A DNA stretch of 64,000 nucleotides, taken from contig NW_027473536.1 of the NCBI RefSeq assembly GCF_050947335.1, positions 124,001 to 188,000 of the forward strand, in the 5' to 3' direction. The notes under the pieces were generated by a model that saw only the letters and a list, made by a program, of their open reading frames with translations, did not search any database and was not told the origin of the DNA. The DNA is from Megachile rotundata (taxonomy: Eukaryota; Arthropoda; Insecta; Hymenoptera; Megachilidae). Shown here in pieces: positions 50,876-63,500 of the stretch. Made by a program: the position numbers and the translations under genes. Every line of letters starts with the position of its first letter. Within the stretch, counting starts at the first letter, position 1.

Positions 50876-53800
50876 ATTGTGCTCAGAAAGGATAACTTAA
50901 CATAACTAGATAGTACAGAGTCGAATTACAGCGGATATGTGCGAATTAGAGGCTGAATCGTTTGAAAATGAGTAAAATCCGTTCAAAACGAGCAAAATTC
51001 GTGCAAAACGAGCAAAATTGTTCATTGTGATGTTGAATTGTGCTCAGATAGGATAACTTAACATAACTGGATAGTACAGAGTCGAATTACAGCGGATATG
51101 TGCGAATTAGAGGCTGAATCGTGCGAAAATGAGCATAATTCGTTCAAAACCAGCAAAATTGTTCATTGTGGTGTTGAATTGTGCTCAGTTACGATAACTT
51201 AACATGACTAGATAGTACAGAGTCGAATTACAGCGGATATGTGCGAATTAGAGGCTGAATCGTGCGAAAATGAGCATAATTCGTTCAAAACGAGCAAAAT
51301 TGTTCATTGTGGTGTTGAATTGTGCTCAGTTACGATAACTTAACATGACTAGATAGTACAGAGTCGAATTACAGCGGATGTGTGCGAATTAGAGGCTGAA
51401 TTGTGCGAAAATGGGCATAATTCGTGCAAAACGAGCAAAATTCGTGCAAAACGAGCAAAATTGTTCATTGTGGTGTTGAATTGTGCTCAGTTACGATAAC
51501 TTAACATGACTAGATAGTACAGAGTCGAATTACAGCGGATGTGTGCGAATTAGAGGCTGAATTGTGCGAAAATGGGCATAATTCGTGCAAAACGAGCAAA
51601 ATTCGTGCAAAACGAGCAAAATTGTTCATTGTGGTGTTGAATTGTGCTCAGATAGGATAACTTAACATAACTAGATAGTACAGAGTCGAATTACAGCGGA
51701 TATGTGCGAATTAGAGGCTGAATCGCGCGAAAATGAGCATAATTCGTTCAAAACCAGCAAAATTGTTCATTGTGGTGTTGAATTGTGCACAGTTACGATA
51801 ACTTAACATGACTAGATAGTACAGAGTCGAATTACAGCGGATATGTGCGAATTAGAGGCTGAATCGTGCGAAAATGAGCATAATTCGTGCAAAACGAGCA
51901 AAATTGTTCGTTGTGGTGTTGAATTGTGCTCAGATAGGATAACTTAACATAACTAGATAGTACAGAGTCGAATTACAGCGGATATGTGCGAATTAGAGGC
52001 TGAATCGTGCGAAAATGAGCATAATTCGTTCAAAACCAGCAAAATTGTTCATTGTGGTGTTGAATTGTGCTCAGATAGGATAACTTAACATAACTAGATA
52101 GTACAGAGTCGAATTACAGCGGATATGTGCGAATTAGAGGCTGAATCGTGCGAAAATGAGCATAATTCGTTCAAAACCAGCAAAATTGTTCATTGTGGTG
52201 TTGAATTGTGCTCAGTTACGATAACTTAACATGACTAGATAGTACAGACTCGAATTACAGCGGGTATGTGCGAATTAGAGGCTGAATCGTGCGAAAATGA
52301 GCATAATTCGTTCAAAACGAGCAAAATTGTTCATTGTGGTGTTGAATTGTGCTCAGTTACGATAACTTAACATGACTAGATAGTACAGAGTCGAATTACA
52401 GCGGATATGTGCGAATTAGAGGCTGAATCGTTTGAAAATGAGCAAAATTCGTTCAAAACGAGCAAAATTCGTGCAAAACGAGCAAAATTGTTCATTGTGG
52501 TGTTGAATTGTGCTCAGATAGGATAACTTAACCTAACTAGATAGTACAGAGTCGAATTACAGCGGATATGTGCGAATTAGAGGCTGAATCGTGCGAAAAT
52601 GTGCATAATTCGTTCAAAACCAGCAAAATTGTTCATTGTGGTGTTGAATTGTGCTCAGTTACGATAACTTAACATGACTAGATAGTACAGAGTCCAATTA
52701 CAGCGGATATGTGCGAATTAGAGGCTGAATCGTGCGAAAATGAGCATAATTCGTGCAAAACGAGCAAAATTGTTCGTTGTGGTGTTGAATTGTGCTCAGA
52801 TAGGATAACTTAACATAACTAGATAGTACAGAGTCGAATTACAGCGGATATGTGCGAATTAGAGGCTGAATCGTTTGAAAATGAGTAAAATCCGTTCAAA
52901 ACGAGCAAAATTCGTGCAAAACGAGCAAAATTGTTCATTGTGATGTTGAATTGTGCTCAGATAGGATAACTTAACATAACTGGATAGTACAGAGTCGAAT
53001 TACAGCGGATATGTGCGAATTAGAGGCTGAATCGTGCGAAAATGAGCATAATTCGTTCAAAACCAGCAAAATTGTTCATTGTGGTGTTGAATTGTGCTCA
53101 GTTACGATAACTTAACATGACTAGATAGTACAGAGTCGAATTACAGCGGATATGTGCGAATTAGAGGCTGAATCGTGCGAAAATGAGCATAATTCGTTCA
53201 AAACGAGCAAAATTGTTCATTGTGGTGTTGAATTGTGCTCAGTTACGATAACTTAACATGACTAGATAGTACAGAGTCGAATTACAGCGGATGTGTGCGA
53301 ATTAGAGGCTGAATTGTGCGAAAATGAGTATAATTCGTGCAAAACGAGCAAAATTCGTGCAAAACGAGCAAAATTGTTCATTGTGGTGTTGAATTGTGCT
53401 CAGATAGGATAACTTAACATAGCTAGATAGTACAGAGTCGAATTACAGCGGATATGTGCGAATTAGAGGCTGAATCGCGCGAAAATGAGCATAATTCGTT
53501 CAAAACCAGCAAAATTGTTCATTGTGGTGTTGAATTGTGCTCAGTTACGATAACTTAACATGACTAGATAGTACAGAGTCGAATTACAGCGGATATGTGC
53601 GAATTAGAGGCTGAATCGTGAGAAAATGAGCATAATTCGTTCAAAACCAGCAAAATTGTTCATTGTGGTGTTGAATTGTGCTCAGTTACGATAACTTAAC
53701 ATGACTAGATAGTACAGAGTCGAATTACAGCGGATATGTGCGAATTAGTGGCTGAATCGTGCGAAAATGAGCATAATTCGTGCAAAACGAGCAAAATTGT

Positions 53801-56800
53801 TCGTTGTGGTGTTGAATTGTGCTCAGATAGGATAACTTAACATAACTAGATAGTACAGAGTCGAATGACAGCGGATATGTGCGAATTAGAGGCTGAATCG
53901 TGCGAAAATGAGCATAATTCGTTCAAAACCAGCAAAATTGTTCATTGTGGTGTTGAATTGTGCTCAGTTACGATAACTTAACATGACTAGATAGTACAGA
54001 GTCGAATTACAGCGGATATGTGCGAATTAGAGGCTGAATCGTGCGAAAATGAGCATAATTCGTGCAAAACGAGCAAAATTGTTCGTTGTGGTGTTGAATT
54101 GTGCTCAGATAGGATAACTTAACATCACTAGATAGTACAGAGTCGAATTACAGCGGATATGTGCGAATTAGAGGCTGAATCGTGCGAAAATGAGCATAAT
54201 TCGTTCAAAACCAGCAAAATTGTTCATTGTGGTGTTGAATTGTGCTCAGTTACGATAACTTAACATGACTAGATAGTACAGAGTCGAATTACAGCGGATA
54301 TGTGCGAATTAGAGGCTGAATCGTGCGAAAATGAGCATAATTCGTTCAAAACGAGCAAAATTGTTCATTGTGGTGTTGAATTGTGCTCAGTTACGATAAC
54401 TTAACATGACTAGATAGTACAGAGTCGAAATACAGCGGATATGTGCGAATTAGAGGCTGAATCGTGCGAAAACGAGCATAATTCGTGCAAAACGAGCAAA
54501 ATTGTTCATTGTGGTGTTGAATTGTGCTCAGATAGGATAACTTAACATAACTAGATAGTACAGAGTCGAATTACAGCGGATATGTGCGAATTAGAGGCTG
54601 AATCGTTTGAAAATGAGCAAAATTCGTTCAAAACGAGCAAAATTCGTGCAAAACGTTCAGAATTGTTCATTGTGGTGTTGAATTGTGCTCAGATAGGATA
54701 ACTTAACATAACTAGATAGTACAGAGTCGAATTACAGCGGATATGTGCGAATTAGAGGCTGAATCGTGCGAAAATGTGCATAATTCGTTCAAAACCAGCA
54801 AAATTTTTCATTGTGGTGTTGAATTGTGCTCAGGTACGATAACTTAACATGACTAGATAGTACAGAGTCGAATTACAGCGGATATGTGCGAATTAGAGGC
54901 TGAATCGTGCGAAAATGAGCATAATTCGTTCAAAACGAGCAAAATTGTTCATTGTGGTGTTGAATTGTGCTCAGTTACGATAACTTAACATGACTAGATA
55001 GTACAGAGTCGAATTACAGCGGATGTGTGCGAATTAGAGGCTGAATTGTGCGAAAATGAGTATAATTCGTGCAAAACGAGCAAAATTCGTGGAAAACGAG
55101 CAAAATTGTTCATTGTGGTGTTGAATTGTGCTCAGATAGGATAACTTAACATAGCTAGATAGTACAGAGTCGAATTACAGCGGATATGTGCGAATTAGAG
55201 GCTGAATCGCGCTAAAATGAGCATAATTCGTTCAAAACCAGCAAAATTGTTCATTGTGGTGTTGAATTGTGCTCAGTTACGATAACTTAACATGACTAGA
55301 TAGTACAGAGTCGAATTACAGCGGATATGTGCGAATTAGAGGCTGAATCGTGAGAAAATGAGCATAATTCGTTCAAAACCAGCAAAATTGTTCATTGTGG
55401 TGTTGAATTGTGCTCAGTTACGATAACTTAACATGACTAGATAGTACAGAGTCGAATTACAGCGGATATGTGCGAATTAGAGGCTGAATCGTGCGAAAAT
55501 GAGCATAATTCGTGCAAAACGAGCAAAATTGTTCGTTGTGGTGTTGAATTGTGCTCAGATAGGATAACTTAACATAACTAGATAGTACAGAGTCGAATTA
55601 CAGCGGATATGTGCGAATTAGAGGCTGAATCGTGCGAAAATGAGCATAATTCGTTCAAAACCAGCAAAATTGTTCATTGTGGTGTTGAATTGTGCTCAGT
55701 TACGATAACTTAACATGACTAGATAGTACAGAGTCGAATTACAGCGGATATGTGCGAATTAGAGGCTGAATCGTGAGAAAATGAGCATAATTCGTTCAAA
55801 ACCAGCAAAATTGTTCATTGTGGTGTTGAATTGTGCTCAGTTACGATAACTTAACATGACTAGATAGTACAGAGTCGAATTACAGCGGATATGTGCGAAT
55901 TAGAGGCTGAATCGTGCGAAAATGAGCATAATTCGTGCAAAACGAGCAAAATTGTTCGTTGTGGTGTTGAATTGTGCTCAGATAGGATAACTTAACATAA
56001 CTAGATAGTACAGAGTCGAATTACAGCGGATATGTGCGAATTAGAGGCTGAATCGTGCGAAAATGAGCATAATTCGTTCAAAACCAGCAAAATTGTTCAT
56101 TGTGGTGTTGAATTGTGCTCAGTTACGATAACTTAACATGACTAGATAGTACAGAGTCGAATTACAGCGGATATGTGCGAATTAGAGGCTGAATCGTGCG
56201 AAAATGAGCATAATTCGTGCAAAACGAGCAAAATTGTTCGTTGTGGTGTTGAATTGTGCTCAGATAGGATAACTTAACATCACTAGATAGTACAGAGTCG
56301 AATTACAGCGGATATGTGCGAATTAGAGGCTGAATCGTGCGAAAATGAGCATAATTCGTTCAAAACCAGCAAAATTGTTCATTGTGGTGTTGAATTGTGC
56401 TCAGTTACGATAACTTAACATGACTAGATAGTACAGAGTCGAATTACAGCGGATATGTGCGAATTAGAGGCTGAATCGTGCGAAAATGAGCATAATTCGT
56501 GCAAAACGAGCAAAATTGTTCGTTGTGGTGTTGAATTGTGCTCAGATAGGATAACTTAACATAACTAGATAGTACAGAGTCGAATTACAGCGGATATGTG
56601 CGAATTAGAGGCTGAATCGTGCGAAAATGAGCATAATTCGTGCAAAACGAGCAAAATTGTTCGTTGTGGTGTTGAATTGTGCTCAGATAGGATAACTTAA
56701 CATCACTAGATAGTACAGAGTCGAATTACAGCGGATATGTGCGAATTAGAGGCTGAATCGTGCGAAAATGAGCATAATTCGTTCAAAACCAGCAAAATTG

Positions 56801-57521
56801 TTCATTGTGGTGTTGAATTGTGCTCAGTTACGATAACTTAACATGACTAGATAGTACAGAGTCGAATTACAGCGGATATGTGCGAATTAGAGGCTGAATC
56901 GTGCGAAAATGAGCATAATTCGTGCAAAACGAGCAAAATTGTTCGTTGTGGTGTTGAATTGTGCTCAGATAGGATAACTTAACATAACTAGATAGTACAG
57001 AGTCGAATTACAGCGGATATGTGCGAATTAGAGGCTGAATCGTGCGAAAATGAGCATAATTCGTTCAAAACCAGCAAAATTGTTCATTGTGGTGTTGAAT
57101 TGTGCTCAGATAGGATAACTTAACATAACTAGATAGTACAGAGTCGAATTACAGCGGATATGTGCGAATTAGAGGTTGAATCGTGCGAAAATGAGCATAA
57201 TTCGTTCAAAACCAGCAAAATTGTTCATTGTGGTGTTGAATTGTGCTCAGTTACGATACCTTAACATGACTAGATAGTACAGAGTCGAATTACAGCGGAT
57301 ATGTGCGAATTAGAGGCTGAATCGTGCGAAAATGAGCATAATTCGTTCAAAACGAGCAAAATTGTTCATTGTGGTGTTGAATTGTGCTCAGTTACGATAA
57401 CTTAACATGACTAGATAGTACAGAGTCGAAATACAGCGGATATGTGCGAATTAGAGGCTGAATCGTGCGAAAACGAGCATAATTCGTGCAAAACGAGCAA
57501 AATTGTTCATTGTGGTGTTGA
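50876..57521. repeat. Super-module B, copy 2, extended (46 monomers, 8 long)
   Basis: Long order L3b, L2, L2, L5, L3b, L2b, L4, L2b at 50876, 51319, 51480, 52346, 52789, 53232, 54521, 54964, each exactly 12688 bp after copy 1. The match holds to about 55688. Then a three-monomer block is repeated and the tail diverges, with 17 short monomers before the next L4. Differences from copy 1 include tcagaaagg (about 50884) and cgtggaaaacg (about 55089). Confidence 0.87.
55266..56111. repeat. Local 3-monomer (423-bp) tandem duplication
   Basis: gaatcgtgag occurs at 55345 and again at 55768, 423 bp apart, each followed by a cgtgc/ttcgt monomer and a class A ccagc monomer. Module B copy 1 has the block once (42578-43000), and its next monomers (43001 onward) match 56112 onward at offset 13111 = 12688 + 423. 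The event therefore happened in this copy only. Confidence 0.85.
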
Positions 57522-60500
57522 ATTGTGCTCAGATAGGATAACTTAACATAAGTAGATAGTACAGAGTCGAATTACAGCGGATATGTGCGAATTAGAGGCT
57601 GAATCGTTTGAAAATGAGCAAAATTCGTTCAAAACGAGCAAAATTCGTGCAAAACGTTCAAAATTGTTCATTGTGGTGTTGAATTGTGCTCAGATAGGAT
57701 AACTTAACATAACTAGATAGTACAGAGTCGAATTACAGCGGATATGTGCGAATTAGAGGCTGAATCGTGCGAAAATGTGCATAACTCGTTCAAAACCAGC
57801 AAAATTGTTCATTGTGGTGTTGAATTGTGCTCAGGTACGATAACTTAACATGACTAGATAGTACAGAGCCGAATTACAGCGGATATGTGCGAATTAGAGG
57901 CTGAATCGTGCGAAACTGAGCATAATTCGTGCAAAACGAGCAAAATTGTTCGTTGTGGTGTTGAATTGTGCTCAGTTACGATAACTTAACATGACTGGAT
58001 AGTACAGAGTCGAATTACAGCGGATATGTGCGAATTAGAGGCTGAATCGTGCGAAAATGAGCATAATTCGTGCAAAACGAGCAAAATTGTTCGTTGTGGT
58101 GTTGAATTGTGCTCAGATAGGATAACTTAACATAACTGGATAGTACAGAGTCGAATTACAGCGGATATGTGCGAATTAGAGGCTGAATCGTGCGAAAATG
58201 AGTATAATTCGTTCAAAACCAGCAAAATTGTTCATTGTGGTGTTGAATTGTGGTCAGTTACGATAACTTAACATGACTAGATAGTACAGAGTCGAATTAC
58301 AGCGGATATGTGCGAATTAGTGGCTGAATCGTGCGAAAATGAGCATAATTCGTTCAAAACCAGCAAAATTGTTCATTGTGGTGTTGAATTGTGCTCAGAT
58401 AGGATAACTTAACATAACTAGATAGTACAGAGTCGAATTACAGCGGATATGTGCGAATTAGAGGCTGAATCGTGCGAAAATGAGCATAATTCGTTCAAAA
58501 CCAGCAAAATTGTTCATTGTGGTGTTGAATTGTGCTCAGTTACGATAACTTAACATGACTAGATAGTACAGAGTCGAATTACAGCGGATATGTGCGAATT
58601 AGAGGCTGAATCGTGTGAAAATGAGCATAATTCGTTCAAAACGAGCAAAATTGTTCATTGTGGTGTTGAATTGTGCTCAGTTACGATAACTTAACATAAC
58701 TAGATAGTACAGAGTCGAATTACAGCGGATATGTGCGAATTAGAGGCTGAATCGTGCGAAAATGAGCATAATTCGTTCAAAACCAGCAAAATTGTTCATT
58801 GTGGTGTTGAATTGTGCTCAGTTACGATAACTTAACATGACTAGATAGTACAGACTCGAATTACAGCGGATATGTGCGAATTAGAGGCTGAATCGTGCGA
58901 AAATGAGCATAATTCGTTCAAAACGAGCAAAATTGTTCATTGTGGTGTTGAATTGTGCTCAGTTACGATAACTTAACATGACTAGATAGTACAGAGTCGA
59001 AATACAGCGGATATGTGCGAATTAGAGGCTGAATCGTGCGAAAACGAGCATACTTCGTGCAAAACGAGCAAAATTGTTCATTGTGGTGTTGAATTGTGCT
59101 CAGATAGGATAACTTAACATAACTAGATAGTACAGAGTCGAATTACAGCGGATATGTGCGAATTAGATGCTGAATCGTTTGAAAATGAGCAAAATTCGTT
59201 CACAACGAGCAAAATTCGTGCAAAACGAGCAAAATTGTTCATTGTGGTGTTGAATTGTGCTCAGTTACGATAACTTAACATGACTAGATAGTACAGAGTC
59301 GAATTACAGCGGATATGTGCGAATTAGAGGCTGAATCGTGCGAAAATGTGCATAATTCGTTCAAAACCAGCAAAATTGTTCATTGTGGTGTTGAATTGTG
59401 CTCAGTTACGATAACTTAACATGACTAGATAGTACAGAGTCGAATTACAGCGGATATGTGCGAATTAGAGGCTGAATCGTGCGAAAATGTGCATAATTCG
59501 TTCAAAACCAGCAAAATTGTTCATTGTGGTGTTGAATTGTGCTCAGTTACGATAACTTAACATGACTAGATAGTACAGAGTCGAAATACAGCGGATATGT
59601 GCGAATTAGAGGCTGAATCGTGCGAAAACGAGCATAATTCGTGCAAAACGAGCAAAATTGTTCATTGTGGTGTTGAATTGTGCTCAGATAGGATAACTTA
59701 ACATAACTAGATAGTACAGAGTCGAATTACAGCGGATATGTGCGAATTAGAGGCTGAATCGTTTGAAAATGAGTAAAATTCGTTCAAAACGAGCAAAATT
59801 CGTGCAAAACGAGCAAAATTGTTCATTGTGATGTTGAATTGTGCTCAGATAGGATAACTTAACATAACTGGATAGTACAGAGTCGATTTACAGCGGATAT
59901 GTGCGAATTAGAGGCTGAATCGTGCGAAAATGAGCATAATTCGTTCAAAACCAGCAAAATTGTTCATTGTGGTGTTGAATTGTGCTCAGTTACGATAACT
60001 TAACATGACTAGATAGTACAGAGTCGAATTACAGGGGATATGTGCGAATTAGAGGCTGAATCGTGCGAAAATGAGCATAATTCGTTCAAAACGAGCAAAA
60101 TTGTTCATTGTGGTGTTGAATTGTGCTCAGTTACGATAACTTAACATGACTAGATAGTACAGAGTCGAATTACAGCGGATGTGTGCGAATTAGAGGCTGA
60201 ATTGTGCGAAAATGAGTATAATTCGTGCAAAACGAGCAAAATTCGTGCAAAACGAGCAAAATTGTTCATTGTGGTGTTGAATTGTGCTCAGATAGGATAA
60301 CTTAACATAGCTAGATAGTACAGAGTCGAATTACAGCGGATATGTGCGAATTAGAGGCTGAATCGCGCGAAAATGAGCATAATTCGTTCAAAACCAGCAA
60401 AATTGTTCATTGTGGTGTTGAATTGTGCTCAGTTACGATAACTTAACATGACTAGATAGTACAGAGTCGAATTACAGCGGATATGTGCGAATTAGAGGCT

Positions 60501-63500
60501 GAATCGTGCGAAAATGTGCATAATTCGTTCAAAACCAGCAAAATTGTTCATTGTGGTGTTGAATTGTGCTCAGTTACGATAACTTAACATGACTAGATAG
60601 TACAGAGTCGAATTACAGCGGATATGTGCGAATTAGAGGCTGAATCGTGCGAAAATGAGCATAATTCGTGCAAAACGAGCAAAATTGTTCGTTGTGGTGT
60701 TGAATTGTGCTCAGATAGGATAACTTAACATAACTAGATAGTACAGAGTCGAATCACAGCGGATATGTGCGAATTAGAGGCTGAATCGTGCGAAAATGAG
60801 CATAATTCGTGCAAAACGAGCAAAATTGTTCGTTGTGGTGTTGAATTGTGCTCAGATAGGATAACTTAACATCACTAGATAGTACAGAGTCGAATTACAG
60901 CGGATATGTGCGAATTAGAGGCTGAATCGTGCGAAAATGAGCATAATTCGTTCAAAACCAGCAAAATTGTTCATTGTGGTGTTGAATTGTGCTCAGTTAC
61001 GATAACTTAACATGACTAGATAGTACAGAGTCGAATTACAGCGGATATGTGCGAATTAGAGGCTGAATCGTGCGAAAATGAGCATAATTCGTGCAAAACG
61101 AGCAAAATTGTTCGTTGTGGTGTTGAATTGTGCTCAGATAGGATAACTTAACATAACTAGATAGTACAGAGTCGAATTACAGCGGATATGTGCGAATTAG
61201 AGGCTGAATCGTGCGAAAATGAGCATAATTCGTTCAAAACCAGCAAAATTGTTCATTGTGGTGTTGAATTGTGCTCAGTTACGATAACTTAACATGACTA
61301 GATAGTACAGAGTCGAAATACAGCGGATATGTGCGAATTAGAGGCTGAATCGTGCGAAAACGAGCATAATTCGTGCAAAACGAGCAAAATTGTTCATTGT
61401 GGTGTTGAATTGTGCTCAGATAGGATAACTTAACATAACTAGATAGTACAGAGTCGAATTACAGCGGATATGTGCGAATTAGAGGCTGAATCGTTTGAAA
61501 ATGAGTAAAATCCGTTCAAAACGAGCAAAATTCGTGCAAAACGAGCAAAATTGTTCATTGTGATGTTGAATTGTGCTCAGATAGGATAACTTAACATAAC
61601 TGGATAGTACAGAGTCGAATTACAGCGGATATGTGCGAATTAGAGGCTGAATCGTGCGAAAATGAGCATAATTCGTTCAAAACCAGCAAAATTGTTCATT
61701 GTGGTGTTGAATTGTGCTCAGTTACGATAACTTAACATGACTAGATAGTACAGAGTCGAAATACAGCGGATATGTGCGAATTAGAGGCTGAATCGTGCGA
61801 AAACGAGCATAATTCGTGCAAAACGAGCAAAATTGTTCATTGTGGTGTTGAATTGTGCTCAGATAGGATAACTTAACATAAGTAGATAGTACAGAGTCGA
61901 ATTACAGCGGATATGTGCGAATTAGAGGCTGAATCGTTTGAAAATGAGCAAAATTCGTTCAAAACGAGCAAAATTCGTGCAAAACGTTCAAAATTGTTCA
62001 TTGTGGCGTTGAATTGTGCTCAGATAGGATAACTTAACATAACTAGATAGTACAGAGTCGAATTACAGCGGATATGTGCGAATTAGAGGCTGAATCGTGC
62101 GAAAATGTGCATAATTCGTTCAAAACCAGCAAAATTTTTCATTGTGGTGTTGAATTGTGCTCAGGTACGATAACTTAACATGACTAGATAGTACAGAGTC
62201 GAATTACAGCGGATATGTGCGAATTAGAGGCTGAATCGTGCGAAAATGAGCATAATTCGTGCAAAACGAGCAAAATTGTTCGTTGTGGTGTTGAATTGTG
62301 CTCAGTTACGATAACTTAACATGACTGGATAGTACAGAGTCGAATTACAGCGGATATGTGCGAATTAGAGGCTGAATCGTGCGAAAATGAGCATAATTCG
62401 TGCAAAACGAGCAAAATTGTTCGTTGTGGTGTTGAATTGTGCTCAGATAGGATAACTTAACATAACTAGATAGTACAGAGTCGAATTACAGCGGATATGT
62501 GCGAATTAGTGGCTGAATCGTGCGAAAATGAGCATAATTCGTTCAAAACCAGCAAAATTGTTCATTGTTGTGTTGAATTGTGCTCAGATAGGATAACTTA
62601 ACATAACTAGTTAGTACAGAGTCGAATTACAGCGGATATGTGCGAATTAGAGGCTGAATCGTGCGAAAATGAGCATAATTCGTTCAAAACCAGCAAAATT
62701 GTTCATTGTGGTGTTGAATTGTGCTCAGTTACGATAACTTAACATGACTAGATAGTACAGATTCGAATTACAGCGGATATGTGCGAATTAGAGGCTGAAT
62801 CGTGTGAAAATGAGCATAATTCGTTCAAAACGAGCAAAATTGTTCATTGTGGTGTTGAATTGTGCTCAGTTACGATAACTTAACATAACTAGATAGTACA
62901 GAGTCGAATTACAGCGGATATGTGCGAATTAGAGGCTGAATCGTGCGAAAATGAGCATAATTCGTTCAAAACCAGCAAAATTGTTCATTGTGGTGTTGAA
63001 TTGTGCTCAGTTACGATAACTTAACATGACTAGATAGTACAGACTCGAATTACAGCGGATATGTGCGAATTAGAGGCTGAATCGTGCGAAAATGAGCATA
63101 ATTCGTTCAAAACGAGCAAAATTGTTCATTGTGGTGTTGAATTGTGCTCAGTTACGATAACTTAACATGACTAGATAGTACAGAGTCGAAATACAGCGGA
63201 TATGTGCGAATTAGAGGCTGAATCGTGCGAAAACGAGCATACTTCGTGCAAAACGAGCAAAATTGTTCATTGTGGTGTTGAATTGTGCTCAGATAGGATA
63301 ACTTAACATAACTAGATAGTACAGAGTCGAATTACAGCGGATATGTGCGAATTAGAGGCTGAATCGTTTGAAAATGAGCAAAATTCGTTCACAACGAGCA
63401 AAATTCGTGCAAAACGAGCAAAATTGTTCATTGTGGTGTTGAATTGTGCTCAGATAGGATAACTTAACATAACTAGATAGTACAGAGTCGAATTACAGCG

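Noticed and set aside
5923..63442. 20-bp extra unit as a transposon target-site duplication or solo insertion
   Set aside because: The 20 bp is a copy of the neighbouring tail unit, not foreign sequence, so sub-repeat gain explains it.
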